From Pacificimonas sp963710205 (GTDB lineage: Bacteria > Pseudomonadota > Alphaproteobacteria > Sphingomonadales > Sphingomonadaceae), in contig CAVPZG010000005.1 in the NCBI GenBank assembly GCA_963710205.1, positions 124,001 to 188,000 of the forward strand: a DNA stretch of 64,000 nt. Reading direction: 5' to 3'. The translations under genes were made by a program, and so were the position numbers. Under the pieces are notes generated by a model. It saw nothing but the letters and a program-made list of their open reading frames with translations, was not told the origin of the DNA and did not search any database. Below, piece by piece: positions 18,143 to 26,204 of the stretch (the first letter of the stretch is position 1; each line of letters starts with the position of its first letter).

Positions 18143-19429
18143 TCATTCGATCATACCGGGTACCGACAGGGCATCGCGCAGCGCAGAACGGATATCCTCC
18201 CGGTCTTCCTCAATCGGGGTGGCCTCGAGTGCCGACGTGGCCATTCGATGCGCCTGCGCTTTCAACCACGCCCGATCCGCGTCGCCGCTCGCTTTCCGTA
18301 TCAGGCGGCCAAGCATATCGAGGACGCGGATGCTGGCCGAAGGATAGGGCGCGGCGGCCTGGCGAATGATGTCGAGCGGGCGCCGCAGAATTCCCTGGGG
18401 TGTGAGGCTTGGTATGAAAAGGCGGCCTTCGCCTCCTTCCTGCCCAAACCAACCGTCACCATTCTGACGCGCGAAAGCGAGCGCGAGACCGCCGCCAAGA
18501 TGGTCGATACAGTCGAGCGCGGTGTAAACGTCGTTGACTGCTGGTGACAGTGCCCGAGCGGCAATTTCTGACAGAAGCGCCGCCTCGAACGTCGCACCCT
18601 GTTCGTCGTCACGATAGGCGGCAACACCTATATGCCGGACCAATTTGTCGGCGTCGGCTTTTTCGGGGCCGACGATCCGCAGCAGCGCGTCGCCTTCGTG
18701 GACATAGTCGCCCTGACCAAGCGGCATGTGGAGAAGTAGGCCAAAATTCTCAGCCACATCGACAAGGGTCTTGAGGTCGATTTTATTGACATAGCCGGCC
18801 ACGTTGCTGGCGCATGCATGTCCGCTCGACCAGTCGGGAAAATCAGTTCCCATAGTTGAAAACCGGGCGAGTTTCGCCAGGTTTGCCTCAAGATCCCGCC
18901 CAAGCTCAGCAATGGATGTGTCGACATGGATGCGGCGTGAAAGATGGTCGAAGGCCTTGGCCAGCCAGGCAAATGAAATGATCAGGCTCGCTATCAAGAT
19001 CAGAAGCGAGAGCCTGGGAAGTCGTTCATCCGGACCGGCGGGATCAATGGCTGCCTGCAGGATCAGTGCATAGGTAAGCATTCCGAGAAGCAACGACAGG
19101 GTGCTGCGAATGGCGATATCACCGACCCAGCGGTCAATTAGCCGCACTCCGAGGTTACTGGCCGCCATCGTCATGACGATGAGTGTGATTGAAAAGAATA
19201 GCGCGACGAGCGACACGAGCACGGTAACGATGCTCGAAACAGCCTCAAGGGCCGTGTCGCCGGTCATGGAGAAGGGCCATGGCTGTCGTGCCAACCAGGA
19301 TGAACCCCCCGATGTGTCGGCCCAACCGGCGACATAGAAAATGACGATCGCTCCGACGATATAGATAAGCGGCAGCGCCCAGAAACTGAACCAGAAGCCG
19401 CGTAGCCGCGCCAATACGGTCTTGCCCAT
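18143..19429 (-). CDS. DUF2254 family membrane protein
   Basis: Predicted inner membrane protein of 428 residues with four hydrophobic segments in the first 180 residues (about 12-36, 62-90, 108-128, 140-160). A soluble C-terminal region follows, containing GYVNKIDLKTLVDVAE, LLHMPLGQGDYVHEGDALL and ALSPAVNDVYTALDCIDHL. These are the usual signatures of DUF2254 proteins, whose function is unknown. It is divergent from the rhodopsin gene, separated by 127 bp. Confidence 0.88.
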   Translation of the reverse strand: MGKTVLARLRGFWFSFWALPLIYIVGAIVIFYVAGWADTSGGSSWLARQPWPFSMTGDTALEAVSSIVTVLVSLVALFFSITLIVMTMAASNLGVRLIDRWVGDIAIRSTLSLLLGMLTYALILQAAIDPAGPDERLPRLSLLILIASLIISFAWLAKAFDHLSRRIHVDTSIAELGRDLEANLAKLARFSTMGTDFPDWSSGHACASNVAGYVNKIDLKTLVDVAENFGLLLHMPLGQGDYVHEGDALLRIVGPEKADADKLVRHIGVAAYRDDEQGATFEAALLSEIAARALSPAVNDVYTALDCIDHLGGGLALAFARQNGDGWFGQEGGEGRLFIPSLTPQGILRRPLDIIRQAAAPYPSASIRVLDMLGRLIRKASGDADRAWLKAQAHRMATSALEATPIEEDREDIRSALRDALSVPGMIE

Positions 19430-19430
19430 G

Positions 19431-19458
19431 TTGATCTATGTAAACTCCTGAATATTCT
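19431..19458 (+). promoter_or_regulatory. possible rhodopsin promoter
   Basis: TTGATC (19431-19436) and TATTCT (19453-19458) are spaced by 16 bp, each matching four of six consensus positions, about 100 bp upstream of the rhodopsin start. Downstream, CAACGCG-CAAGC-CGCGTTG (19492-19510) can fold as a 7-bp stem in the leader. Function of either is unproven. Confidence 0.3.
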
Positions 19459-19556
19459 AATGAACCAAAGTCTGAATGCGACGTTAAGGATCAACGCGCA
19501 AGCCGCGTTGGTTTGGTTTCGTTTGGAAAACAGACCGGGACAAGGGATAAACAAAC

Positions 19557-20411
19557 ATGGAAGAACTTGCAGTCAATCTCCCCAACGTTGTGAGCCTGAC
19601 CGATCCGCAATGGACCATGGGATCGCTGATCCTTATGGTCAGCTATGGCGCGCATTTCGCCTTCATTCTTTATTTCATCATGACGAGCATGCAGCTTGCG
19701 CCCAGATATCGCATTGTGGCCATTCTGAGCGCCGTTGTCATGGCGTCCGCTGGCCTGAGCCTGTTGCGCGAGTGGTCAATGTGGTCGGACACCTTCGAGT
19801 TTGTTAAAGCGACCGGCCTTTGGGTGCCTGCCGAGGATGGGCAGACATTTTCAAACGCCTATCGCTACGGCAACTGGACTATTACAGTCCCCTTGCTTCT
19901 CATTCAGCTCCCCATCGCGCTTGGCCTTATGCGCGGCGAGCTTTACGCTCGCGCCGCGCGCATGATCATCGCGGCAGAATTGATGATCTGGACGGGACTT
20001 GTCGGTCAGTTCGGTGAAGTCAACGATTTCGGCCAGCTCAATCTCTGGGGCATCATTTCGACCGTTTTCTTCGTCTGGCTGATCATTGAGGTGCGCGGCG
20101 TCATAAAGAGCGGCACGCTTCAGACACCCTCGCTGCTGAAGGCCTGGCCTGGAAACCTGTTCTGGTATTTTCTGGCTACATGGGGTCTCTATCCCATCGC
20201 ATATGCACTTCCGCAGCTTGGACAGGATGGCAACGTGGTCGTGGCGCAACAGCTGATCTTCTCCATCGCGGATATTTCGACAAAACTGATCTACGGCGTC
20301 ATTCTCAGCCGCTTCTGCCTCAGGCGCTCTGCCATCGAGGGATATGAACCCGCAGCCTTCGCGCTCGACACGTCGGGATCGTCTTCCGCCGTCGCCGCAA
20401 AGGTCGAGTAG
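19557..20411 (+). CDS. microbial rhodopsin, NTQ type (predicted light-driven chloride pump)
   Basis: Seven-helix retinal protein of 284 residues. Helix C reads YRYGNWTITVPLLLIQL, giving Arg103, Asn106, Thr110 and Gln117 at the bacteriorhodopsin positions R82, D85, T89 and D96, that is an NTQ motif. Helix F has ATWGLYP (Trp209, Tyr212, Pro213), and helix G has ADISTKLIYG with Schiff-base Lys243 and Asp239 at the D212 position. Known NTQ rhodopsins of marine bacteria pump chloride inward, whereas proton pumps carry D at the first position. The start has AAGGGA nine bases upstream. A retinal-forming Blh-type gene follows directly, giving a self-sufficient photoactive unit. Sequence style (GQFGEV in helix E) fits the xanthorhodopsin-like side of the family. 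Confidence 0.95.
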   Translation: MEELAVNLPNVVSLTDPQWTMGSLILMVSYGAHFAFILYFIMTSMQLAPRYRIVAILSAVVMASAGLSLLREWSMWSDTFEFVKATGLWVPAEDGQTFSNAYRYGNWTITVPLLLIQLPIALGLMRGELYARAARMIIAAELMIWTGLVGQFGEVNDFGQLNLWGIISTVFFVWLIIEVRGVIKSGTLQTPSLLKAWPGNLFWYFLATWGLYPIAYALPQLGQDGNVVVAQQLIFSIADISTKLIYGVILSRFCLRRSAIEGYEPAAFALDTSGSSSAVAAKVE

Positions 20412-20450
20412 CATTCGCCCAGTGGCCAGCCGATTTGGTCACATGCGTCT

Positions 20451-20481
20451 TCCCTCTCCGATGCGTGTTGTCGGAGAGGGA
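20451..20481 (+). terminator. hairpin between rhodopsin and blh (terminator or attenuator)
   Basis: TCCCTCTCCGA and TCGGAGAGGGA form a perfect 11-bp stem with a 9-base loop, 40 bp after the rhodopsin stop. GGGCTTTTG follows, resembling a short intrinsic terminator. The stem and loop include ATG 20461, one of the possible starts of the downstream oxygenase gene. It could lower blh expression relative to rhodopsin. Confidence 0.6.
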
Positions 20482-21285
20482 GGGCTTTTGTATAACAATG
20501 CACTGGCGGGCGCGGCTATATTTGCGGCGCTCCTTCTTTTTCTGATCGTGCGTTCCGAAACGGCTATGGTTATCCCCATCGTGTTTGTCCTGTTCGGCTT
20601 GGGACTTCCTCATGGTGCTGCCATTAGCGATCTCGATGGGCATGTTCGAATACCGGATGCACGAATAGTTACAGTCTATATCGTGTCGGCGGCGGCTCTC
20701 TTGTTGCTATTCATGGTTTCACCGGCAGCAGGGCTAATTAGCTTTCTAACAGTTTCGGCAATCCATTTCGGCAAGGCTGAGCGCGCCTATGCAGTTCCAC
20801 TTGGCCCGCTCGCCACGTTTGCGGCTTTCCTGCTTCGGCCGGGTGATACCCGCGTCATTCTGGCCGCGATCATGCCTGACGGGCAGACACTGACGGCGAT
20901 TTTGCTGGCGGGACAGCTAGCCGCGCTGGGAGCGCTTTTCCTGCTTGCACTGCGTCTAGCGAAAGAGCGCGCGAAAGGTTCATTTTTGCGGGCGGTCGCT
21001 ATTCTCTTTATGTTCGCGCTCCTCCCGCCACTGATGGCGATGGGCCTGTACTTCCTGATGCTGCACAGTGTTGCCGCCTATCGGCAACCCGTTCTGAACG
21101 GCCAGTCGCCGGTATCGGCGGCAGCCGCCTTTGCCGTATGTGGACTTCCCGCCCTGGTAGGAGCCGTTCTTCTTACCGCCGGATGGCTGGCTGGTTGGGT
21201 TGCCACGCCGATCATTGCGGCCGTCGCTTTCGCCTTCGCGCTTCCCCACATGCTGATCGATCTTGCAGGCGGCGCGCTGGACTGA
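20461..21285 (+). CDS. blh: Brp/Blh-family beta-carotene 15,15'-oxygenase (retinal synthesis)
   Basis: Polytopic membrane protein of the Brp/Blh family that splits beta-carotene into two retinals. FGLGLPHGAAISD, SAIHFGKAE, FLMLHSVAAYRQ and the C-terminal ALPHMLIDL are the family blocks, with hydrophobic helices between. Reported iron ligands are four histidines; three are visible here (PHG, HFG, LHS), but the position four residues after LHS, usually His, appears to be Ala. The start is uncertain: ATG 20344 (overlapping the rhodopsin gene, with GAGG before it), ATG 20443, ATG 20461, or TTG 20488 with GGGAGGG upstream. The first transmembrane helix begins near 20500, so any of these gives a complete core. 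Function is supported by direct linkage to the rhodopsin. Confidence 0.85.
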   Translation: MRVVGEGGLLYNNALAGAAIFAALLLFLIVRSETAMVIPIVFVLFGLGLPHGAAISDLDGHVRIPDARIVTVYIVSAAALLLLFMVSPAAGLISFLTVSAIHFGKAERAYAVPLGPLATFAAFLLRPGDTRVILAAIMPDGQTLTAILLAGQLAALGALFLLALRLAKERAKGSFLRAVAILFMFALLPPLMAMGLYFLMLHSVAAYRQPVLNGQSPVSAAAAFAVCGLPALVGAVLLTAGWLAGWVATPIIAAVAFAFALPHMLIDLAGGALD

Positions 21286-21293
21286 CGTTGGGC

Positions 21294-22751
21294 CTATTCG
21301 ACGCCGCCAACGCAAAGATATTTGATCTCCAGATAGTCATCCATTCCGTATTTGGATCCCTCTCGCCCAAGGCCGGATTGCTTCACACCGCCAAAGGGCG
21401 CGACCTCGGTGGAGATGATGCCGGTATTGTGGCCGACGATGCCATATTCCAGCGCCTCCGCCACGCGGAAGATGCGGGCATAATCCCGCGCGTAGAAATA
21501 GGCGGCGAGGCCGAAAATGGTGTCGTTGGCAAGGCGAATGGCCTCTTCTTCCGTCTTGAACCGAAAAACGGGCGCGAGCGGGCCGAAGGTTTCCTCGTGG
21601 CTGACCATCGCGTCGGTGGGAACGTCGGCAAGCAGGGTCGGGCTGTAGAACAGGTTGCCCTTGTCCGATTTGCCGCCCTCGATGACGATGCGCGCGCCCT
21701 TTTCGAGCGCGTCCTTCTTATGCTCCAGCACTTTTTCGAGGCCGCTCTCGTCGATCAGGGGACCGATGTCCGTGCCGTCCTTCATGCCGTCCCCCAGGGA
21801 AAGGGCGTTGATGGCGGTTTCGAACTTCGCCATGAACTCGTCATAGACGCCGTCCTGCACATAGATGCGGTTGGCACAGACGCAGGTTTGACCGGCATTC
21901 CTGAACTTGCAGGCGATGGCACCCTCGACAGCGGCATCAAGATCGGCGTCGTCAAACACGATGAACGGCGCGTTGCCGCCAAGCTCGAGACTGATCTTCG
22001 TGATGTTTTCGGCGCAGGCCTCCATCAGTTTTCGGCCAATTTCGGTTGAGCCGGTGAAACTGAGTTTGCGGACAGTGAAATTCGACGTGAGTTCGCCCGC
22101 GATGTCGCTGGCGCTGCCGGTCAGGCAGGAGAGGAGCCCCTTTGGAATGCCTGCCTCCTCCGCGAGCACGCAAAGCGCAAAGGCGCTGAGCGGCGTGGCG
22201 GTCGCAGGCTTGATGACCATGGCGCAGCCGGCCGCGATGGCGGGGCCAGCCTTGCGCGTGATCATCGCCGCCGGGAAGTTCCAGGGGGTGATGGCCGCGC
22301 ACACGCCAATGGGCTGCTTCATGACGAGGATACGCTTGTCGGCCTGATGACCGGGGATCATGTCGCCATAGACGCGCTTGGCTTCTTCGCCGAACCAGGT
22401 GATGAAACTGGCGGCATAGGCGATTTCCCCGCGTGATTCCGTCAGCGGTTTGCCCTGTTCGGCGGTCATGATCCGGGCGAGGTCTTCCTGATTGTCCATC
22501 ATCAGGTCGGCCCATTTGCGCATGACCTTGGCGCGGGTGCCCGCCGTCTCCGCCGCCCAGGGCTTCATGGCCTTTTCCGCGGCGGCGATGGCCTGCCTCG
22601 TTTCCTCCGCGCCCATTTTCGGGACGTTGGCGATGGTCTCGCCGGTCGCGGGATTGGTGACGGCGATGCGTTCCGATGCGCCCGTCCATTCGCCAGCGAG
22701 GTAGCAGTCTTCTTTCAGAAGGTCGGGACGGTCGAGTTCAAGGGCAGTCAT
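21294..22751 (-). CDS. gabD: NAD(P)-dependent succinate-semialdehyde dehydrogenase
   Basis: Aldehyde dehydrogenase superfamily enzyme of 485 residues from ATG 22751 (MTALELDRPDLLKEDCYLAG). TPWNFPAAMITRKAGPAIAA, FTGSTEIGRKLME, LELGGNAPFIVF with the catalytic Glu and NAGQTCVCANRIYV with the catalytic Cys are all in order. The C-terminus, FGGVKQSGLGREGSKYGMDD, is typical of GabD-type succinate-semialdehyde dehydrogenases. It converges on the Blh gene with only 8 bp between stops. It would oxidise succinate semialdehyde to succinate, with other short semialdehydes as alternatives. Confidence 0.9.
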   Translation of the reverse strand: MTALELDRPDLLKEDCYLAGEWTGASERIAVTNPATGETIANVPKMGAEETRQAIAAAEKAMKPWAAETAGTRAKVMRKWADLMMDNQEDLARIMTAEQGKPLTESRGEIAYAASFITWFGEEAKRVYGDMIPGHQADKRILVMKQPIGVCAAITPWNFPAAMITRKAGPAIAAGCAMVIKPATATPLSAFALCVLAEEAGIPKGLLSCLTGSASDIAGELTSNFTVRKLSFTGSTEIGRKLMEACAENITKISLELGGNAPFIVFDDADLDAAVEGAIACKFRNAGQTCVCANRIYVQDGVYDEFMAKFETAINALSLGDGMKDGTDIGPLIDESGLEKVLEHKKDALEKGARIVIEGGKSDKGNLFYSPTLLADVPTDAMVSHEETFGPLAPVFRFKTEEEAIRLANDTIFGLAAYFYARDYARIFRVAEALEYGIVGHNTGIISTEVAPFGGVKQSGLGREGSKYGMDDYLEIKYLCVGGVE

Positions 22752-22807
22752 GGGGCCTCGCTTTCTTTGCCGGACAACGGTCCGGCGAGGGAGAAGTTGC
22801 GGGCGCC

Positions 22808-23281
22808 CTATTCCCCGCCGGAGTTCTTGTCCGCCGCGATGTTGAGTTCGCCATTCGCGATGTGCCACTGCCCCGTCTCACCGGACGACCGACGAAGCGT
22901 GTAGGTGCCGGTATAGGACCGCCCCGTGCCGTCGCTCATCAGGTCTTCCACCCGGACGGGAGCTGTCACGGTGATGAAGCCATTGGACGTTATCGGCGCG
23001 GACAGTTCGCCGATGTCCGCGGTCGTCAGCTCCGTGTCGACGAAGCCGGACTTGAAGGCCTCGAAAGCTGCGGGATCCGCCTGTGGCTGTTTTCCCCAGA
23101 GCTGCCAGGCCGTGTCATAGTCCCGGCGGCTGAGCGCGTCGTGATAGGCCTTCAGGACGGCGCGCGGTCCATCAAACGCAGCGTCCTCCGCCTCGGCAGT
23201 GGGTTTGCCCGATGACTCATCGCCGGCGGAACAGGCGGCAAGGGCCATGATGGCGGCGATCAGAAGGGGGCGGGCGATCAT
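22808..23281 (-). CDS. predicted lipoprotein
   Basis: Small envelope lipoprotein of 157 residues. ATG 23281 gives a signal peptide MIARPLLIAAIMALAACSAG with lipobox LAAC and mature Cys17. The rest contains AVLKAYHDALSRRDYDTAWQ, which resembles NTF2-like or SnoaL-type domains of secreted proteins, and a beta-rich end (TGTYTLRRSSG, WHIANGEL). The reading frame stays open to 23551, but upstream sequence overlaps the next small gene and is not protein-like. It follows the 75-residue membrane protein by 4 bp. No function can be assigned. Confidence 0.8.
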   Translation of the reverse strand: MIARPLLIAAIMALAACSAGDESSGKPTAEAEDAAFDGPRAVLKAYHDALSRRDYDTAWQLWGKQPQADPAAFEAFKSGFVDTELTTADIGELSAPITSNGFITVTAPVRVEDLMSDGTGRSYTGTYTLRRSSGETGQWHIANGELNIAADKNSGGE

Positions 23282-23285
23282 ATCG

Positions 23286-23513
23286 CTAGAGGATGCCGCC
23301 GCCGATCCACAGGCGCAAGAGCGCAATGAGCAGGATGGCGATATTGAAGTTGCGCCCGCCATTGCTGGAGGACAGCGCGCCAAGGGCCGCCCCCACGCCG
23401 GCGATGGGAAGCGCGATCCAGCTGCCGATCGCGCCCAGAACGGGGAAGATGAACAACAAGATGAGGAGGACGAGGGCCACCAGGCCGGTAATGATGGAAA
23501 CGAGATTGAGCAT
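23286..23513 (-). CDS. small two-helix membrane protein
   Basis: Hydrophobic protein of 75 residues with two to three membrane segments: LVSIITGLVALVLLILLFIF, GSWIALPIAGVGAALGAL and IAILLIALLRLWIGGGIL. Gly-Asn rich turn SSSNGGRNFN separates the last two. It resembles small uncharacterised membrane proteins found in sphingomonads. It probably forms a two-gene unit with the downstream lipoprotein (4-bp gap). Confidence 0.75.
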   Translation of the reverse strand: MLNLVSIITGLVALVLLILLFIFPVLGAIGSWIALPIAGVGAALGALSSSNGGRNFNIAILLIALLRLWIGGGIL

Positions 23514-23591
23514 GAGCGGCGGCTCTCCGGTGAGTTATTTTCGTAATACACCTATTTAGAACGTCGCCGGGCTGGCGCAATAGGCGGTTCC

Positions 23592-23933
23592 ATGTTTTTG
23601 GATGCCGACGAACTTCGCGCCTATCTGATCGCCGCTGCAAGGGCAGGGGAGTCCGTCACCTATTCGGCGGCGCTGGCCAGCCAGGGCTATGCCTTTACGC
23701 GCCCAAAGATGCGCGCGCTCTGCTCCCTGCTCGGCGATATCGACGCAGGCCACCGCGCGCGCGGAGAGCCGGAACTGGCCGTCCTGGTTGTGCGCCAGTC
23801 GGACGGCCTGCCCGGCCAGGGCTGGTGGACCACCGGCGGTTCGGAGGGGTATTCGGGGCCCTGGGAAGGCGCTGAGGCGCGGCGCCATGTGGAGCGGCTG
23901 CAGCAGGCCGCCTTCGACTACTGGGGCGATTAG
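23592..23933 (+). CDS. conserved hypothetical protein
   Basis: Soluble protein of 113 residues, apparently helix-rich with a winged-helix-like start (LRAYLIAAARAGESVTYSAALASQ, broken here as LRAYLIAAARAG and VTYSAALASQGY). A conserved-looking FTRPKMRALCSLLGDID and a C-terminal GQGWWTTGG and AFDYWGD follow. No catalytic motif is recognised. The start is divergent from the small membrane protein, 78 bp away, and its stop overlaps the end of the convergent oxidoreductase by 4 bp. Confidence 0.7.
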   Translation: MFLDADELRAYLIAAARAGESVTYSAALASQGYAFTRPKMRALCSLLGDIDAGHRARGEPELAVLVVRQSDGLPGQGWWTTGGSEGYSGPWEGAEARRHVERLQQAAFDYWGD

Positions 23934-25600
23934 GCGGCGGCGTCCTGCGGGGCGAGAAAGGCGTGTACCGCCTGCACCACGACAGAGCCTTCGCCGACAC
24001 CGCTGGCGACGCGCTTGACGCTGCCCGAGCGGACATCGCCAACGGCGTAGATCCCGGGACGCGTGGTGGCGTAGGGACTGGCGAGCGGATGGCCATCCGG
24101 ACACCGCCCGGTCTCGACAAAGCCGCGCGCATCGAGTTTGACGCAGTCGCCCAGCCAGTCCGTATTGGGCGTGGCGCCGATCATGACGAAGATATTCGTG
24201 ATCGGAAGATCGAGACGCGCGCCCGTCTCGCGGTTGCTCAGTACCGCCCCGGCGAGAAATTCGTCGCCCCTCAGTTCCTCGATTTCGCTGTTGTAGTGGA
24301 GCGTGATCTTGTCCGACGCCTCCAGCCGTTCGATCAGATAGCTCGACATGCTGGCGGCGAGCGATTCCGATCTGACGAGCATGTGGACGTGCTGCGCGTG
24401 GCGGGACAGGAACACGGCGGCCTGACCGGCGCTGTTGCCGCCACCAACCACAGCGACTTCCTCGTTCTCGCAAAGCGCAGCCTCCATTGCGGTGGCGGCG
24501 TAGTGGATGCCCTGACCCTCGAAATCCTCCATGCGGTCGAGATCGAGCTTGCGGTAACGCGCGCCTGTGGCGACGATAACGGCACGGGCCTGAACGCGCT
24601 CGTCCGCCGAGGTCGAGATGCCATAGGCCTCGCCCTCATCGCATGTAAGCGAACAGGCCTCCCGCGCGATGGCCAGGCGCGCGCCGAACTTCTGCGCCTG
24701 TACCTGCGCGCGGCCCGCCAGCGCCTGACCGGAAATACCGGTGGGGAAGCCGAGATAATTCTCGATCTTTGAACTTGTACCGGCCTGTCCTCCGGGCGCG
24801 AGCGCCTCCAGCACGATGACGTCCAGACCCTCCGAGGCGGCATAGACCGCCGCTGCCAGACCTGCCGGTCCGGCGCCGACCACCGCGAGATCCCAAACGC
24901 GGCCGGGTTCCAGCGTCTCCAGGAGGCCGAGCGCGTCCGCCAATTCGACATTCCCTGGATTTCGGAGCGGCCTGCCCTCGTAGATCACCACGGGGAGCGC
25001 GTCGTCGCCAAGTCCGAAACAGTCCAGGAAACCTTCGGTATCCTCGTCCTTGTCGATATCGATCAGGCGGTGCGGATAGCCGTTTCGGGTCAGAAAGCGC
25101 TGGATGCGAAGCGTGTCTCCGCCATTGCCGCGACCGATCAGCGGTACGCCGCCCTGGCCGTGGCCGATCAGCCCGACGCGGCGCAGGATGAAGGCGCGCA
25201 TGATGATCTCGCCAATGTCCGGTTCCGACGTGATCATCCTGCGAAAATCCTCGCGCGGAACGCGGATGACACGGCTGTCCATACCCGCACGGCCCGACAC
25301 GAGAATCTGCCGGTCGTTGAACAGATCGAGCTCGCCCGTGAACTGGCGGTCCCGGTGCGTCGTGATGACGTTGGCATGGCCTTGCTTGTCGGTATCGAAA
25401 ATCTCGATGCTGCCATCGCGTACCAGGAAGAAATCGACGCTGCGCTCTCCGCGGGTGAACGCCATGTCACCCTTTCGCAATGTTTCCTCGACGCCAAAGC
25501 GTGCCACGCGTTCGACCTGCTCCGCGGTCAGCTGCGGAAAGGTCTGCGCTTCCCGGGCATAGGGATCATCGGGAGCAGGGGCGGAGTCTCTATCTGCCAT
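23930..25600 (-). CDS. cyclic nucleotide-binding domain / thioredoxin reductase-like FAD oxidoreductase
   Basis: Fusion protein of 556 residues. Residues about 20-140 form a cyclic-nucleotide-binding-like beta-roll (KGDMAFTRGERSVDFFLVRDGSIEIF). Residues about 160-225 resemble a glutaredoxin/thioredoxin fold (IQRFLTRNGYPHRLIDID, LPVVIYEGRPLRNPG). The rest is a pyridine-nucleotide-disulfide oxidoreductase with GAGPAGLAAAVYAASEG for FAD, VVGGGNSAGQAA for NADPH and GIYAVGDVRSGSVKR. The CxxC expected between the two nucleotide motifs is replaced by HYAATAMEAALC, so it is not a standard thioredoxin reductase. It may act as a ferredoxin/flavodoxin-type or sensing reductase. The start is ATG 25600. 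Confidence 0.88.
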   Translation of the reverse strand: MADRDSAPAPDDPYAREAQTFPQLTAEQVERVARFGVEETLRKGDMAFTRGERSVDFFLVRDGSIEIFDTDKQGHANVITTHRDRQFTGELDLFNDRQILVSGRAGMDSRVIRVPREDFRRMITSEPDIGEIIMRAFILRRVGLIGHGQGGVPLIGRGNGGDTLRIQRFLTRNGYPHRLIDIDKDEDTEGFLDCFGLGDDALPVVIYEGRPLRNPGNVELADALGLLETLEPGRVWDLAVVGAGPAGLAAAVYAASEGLDVIVLEALAPGGQAGTSSKIENYLGFPTGISGQALAGRAQVQAQKFGARLAIAREACSLTCDEGEAYGISTSADERVQARAVIVATGARYRKLDLDRMEDFEGQGIHYAATAMEAALCENEEVAVVGGGNSAGQAAVFLSRHAQHVHMLVRSESLAASMSSYLIERLEASDKITLHYNSEIEELRGDEFLAGAVLSNRETGARLDLPITNIFVMIGATPNTDWLGDCVKLDARGFVETGRCPDGHPLASPYATTRPGIYAVGDVRSGSVKRVASGVGEGSVVVQAVHAFLAPQDAAA

Positions 25601-25686
25601 GAGAACAGTTTAAGGCACAGGGTCACCGATTGCGAGCGCTGCCCCGCATTGACACCGCGCGCGTAAAAAATCATGGGATCGCGCAC

Positions 25687-25763
25687 GGCCCCGTAGCTCA
25701 GCTGGATAGAGCGTCAGACTTCTAATCTGAATGTCGCAGGTTCGAATCCTGCCGGGGTCACCA
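25687..25763 (+). tRNA. tRNA-Arg (anticodon TCT)
   Basis: A complete cloverleaf of 77 nt. The acceptor stem is GGCCCCG / CGGGGTC with one G-U pair. The D arm is GCTC-AGCTGGATA-GAGC. The anticodon arm TCAGA-CTTCTAA-TCTGA gives anticodon TCT. The T arm is GCAGG-TTCGAAT-CCTGC, with discriminator A and encoded CCA at 25761-25763. A TTGACA 38 bp upstream (25649-25654) is a plausible -35 element, with no strong -10 hexamer behind it. The gene reads AGA codons, rare in this high-GC genome. Confidence 0.97.
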
Positions 25764-25771
25764 TGACCCGG

Positions 25772-26110
25772 TCAGCTTTTCCAGCTGACGAAGCTTTGCT
25801 CTTTTTTAACGGCGTTCAGGGCAGCGGTTGTGGGTTTGCCGTCCTCGTCAAGTTCGATGCGGCGTTCGAACTCCACGCCAAAGCGGTCGCCCTCAACCCA
25901 GCGAACCTTCGCCTTCAATGGGGGATGGTCGCCGAACTGCAGGTGCACGACTTCGTCGGGTTCAAGCTCGATGTCGCATTGCAGCCGCGCGCCCGATTCC
26001 GAGACATCGCGGATGATCACCTTCCGCTCGAGGGCGCCAACCCTCAGCTGGCCAGTCCGTAAAATGCGCGCGCGTTCGTCCCGCTTCATGATTTCTTTCA
26101 GTACCGCCAT
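25772..26110 (-). CDS. PilZ domain protein
   Basis: Single-domain protein of 112 residues with the PilZ pattern. A basic N-terminal region (KRDERARILRTGQLRVG) supplies the arginines, and VIIRDVSESGARLQC supplies the D-x-S-x-x-G part, followed by beta strands ending FGVEFERRIELD. PilZ proteins bind cyclic di-GMP. The canonical RxxxR is only approximate here, so nucleotide binding is uncertain. It lies convergent to the tRNA gene, 8 bp away. Confidence 0.8.
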   Translation of the reverse strand: MAVLKEIMKRDERARILRTGQLRVGALERKVIIRDVSESGARLQCDIELEPDEVVHLQFGDHPPLKAKVRWVEGDRFGVEFERRIELDEDGKPTTAALNAVKKEQSFVSWKS

Positions 26111-26204
26111 TGTTTCACTCTCTTACGCACCGATACACTGGTAAGAATGGGGTTACGCGAAGAAGGTTAAGCGGCGGTTTCCAATGTCGCGGGTCGAGGG
26201 TTCA

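Noticed and set aside
19557..20411. Rhodopsin as proton pump (DTE/DTD) or sodium pump (NDQ)
   Set aside because: The second motif residue is Thr110 and the first is Asn106, so neither DTE/DTD nor NDQ fits; NTQ is read directly.
23930..25600. Annotation as ordinary thioredoxin reductase
   Set aside because: The CxxC between the FAD and NADPH motifs is absent.
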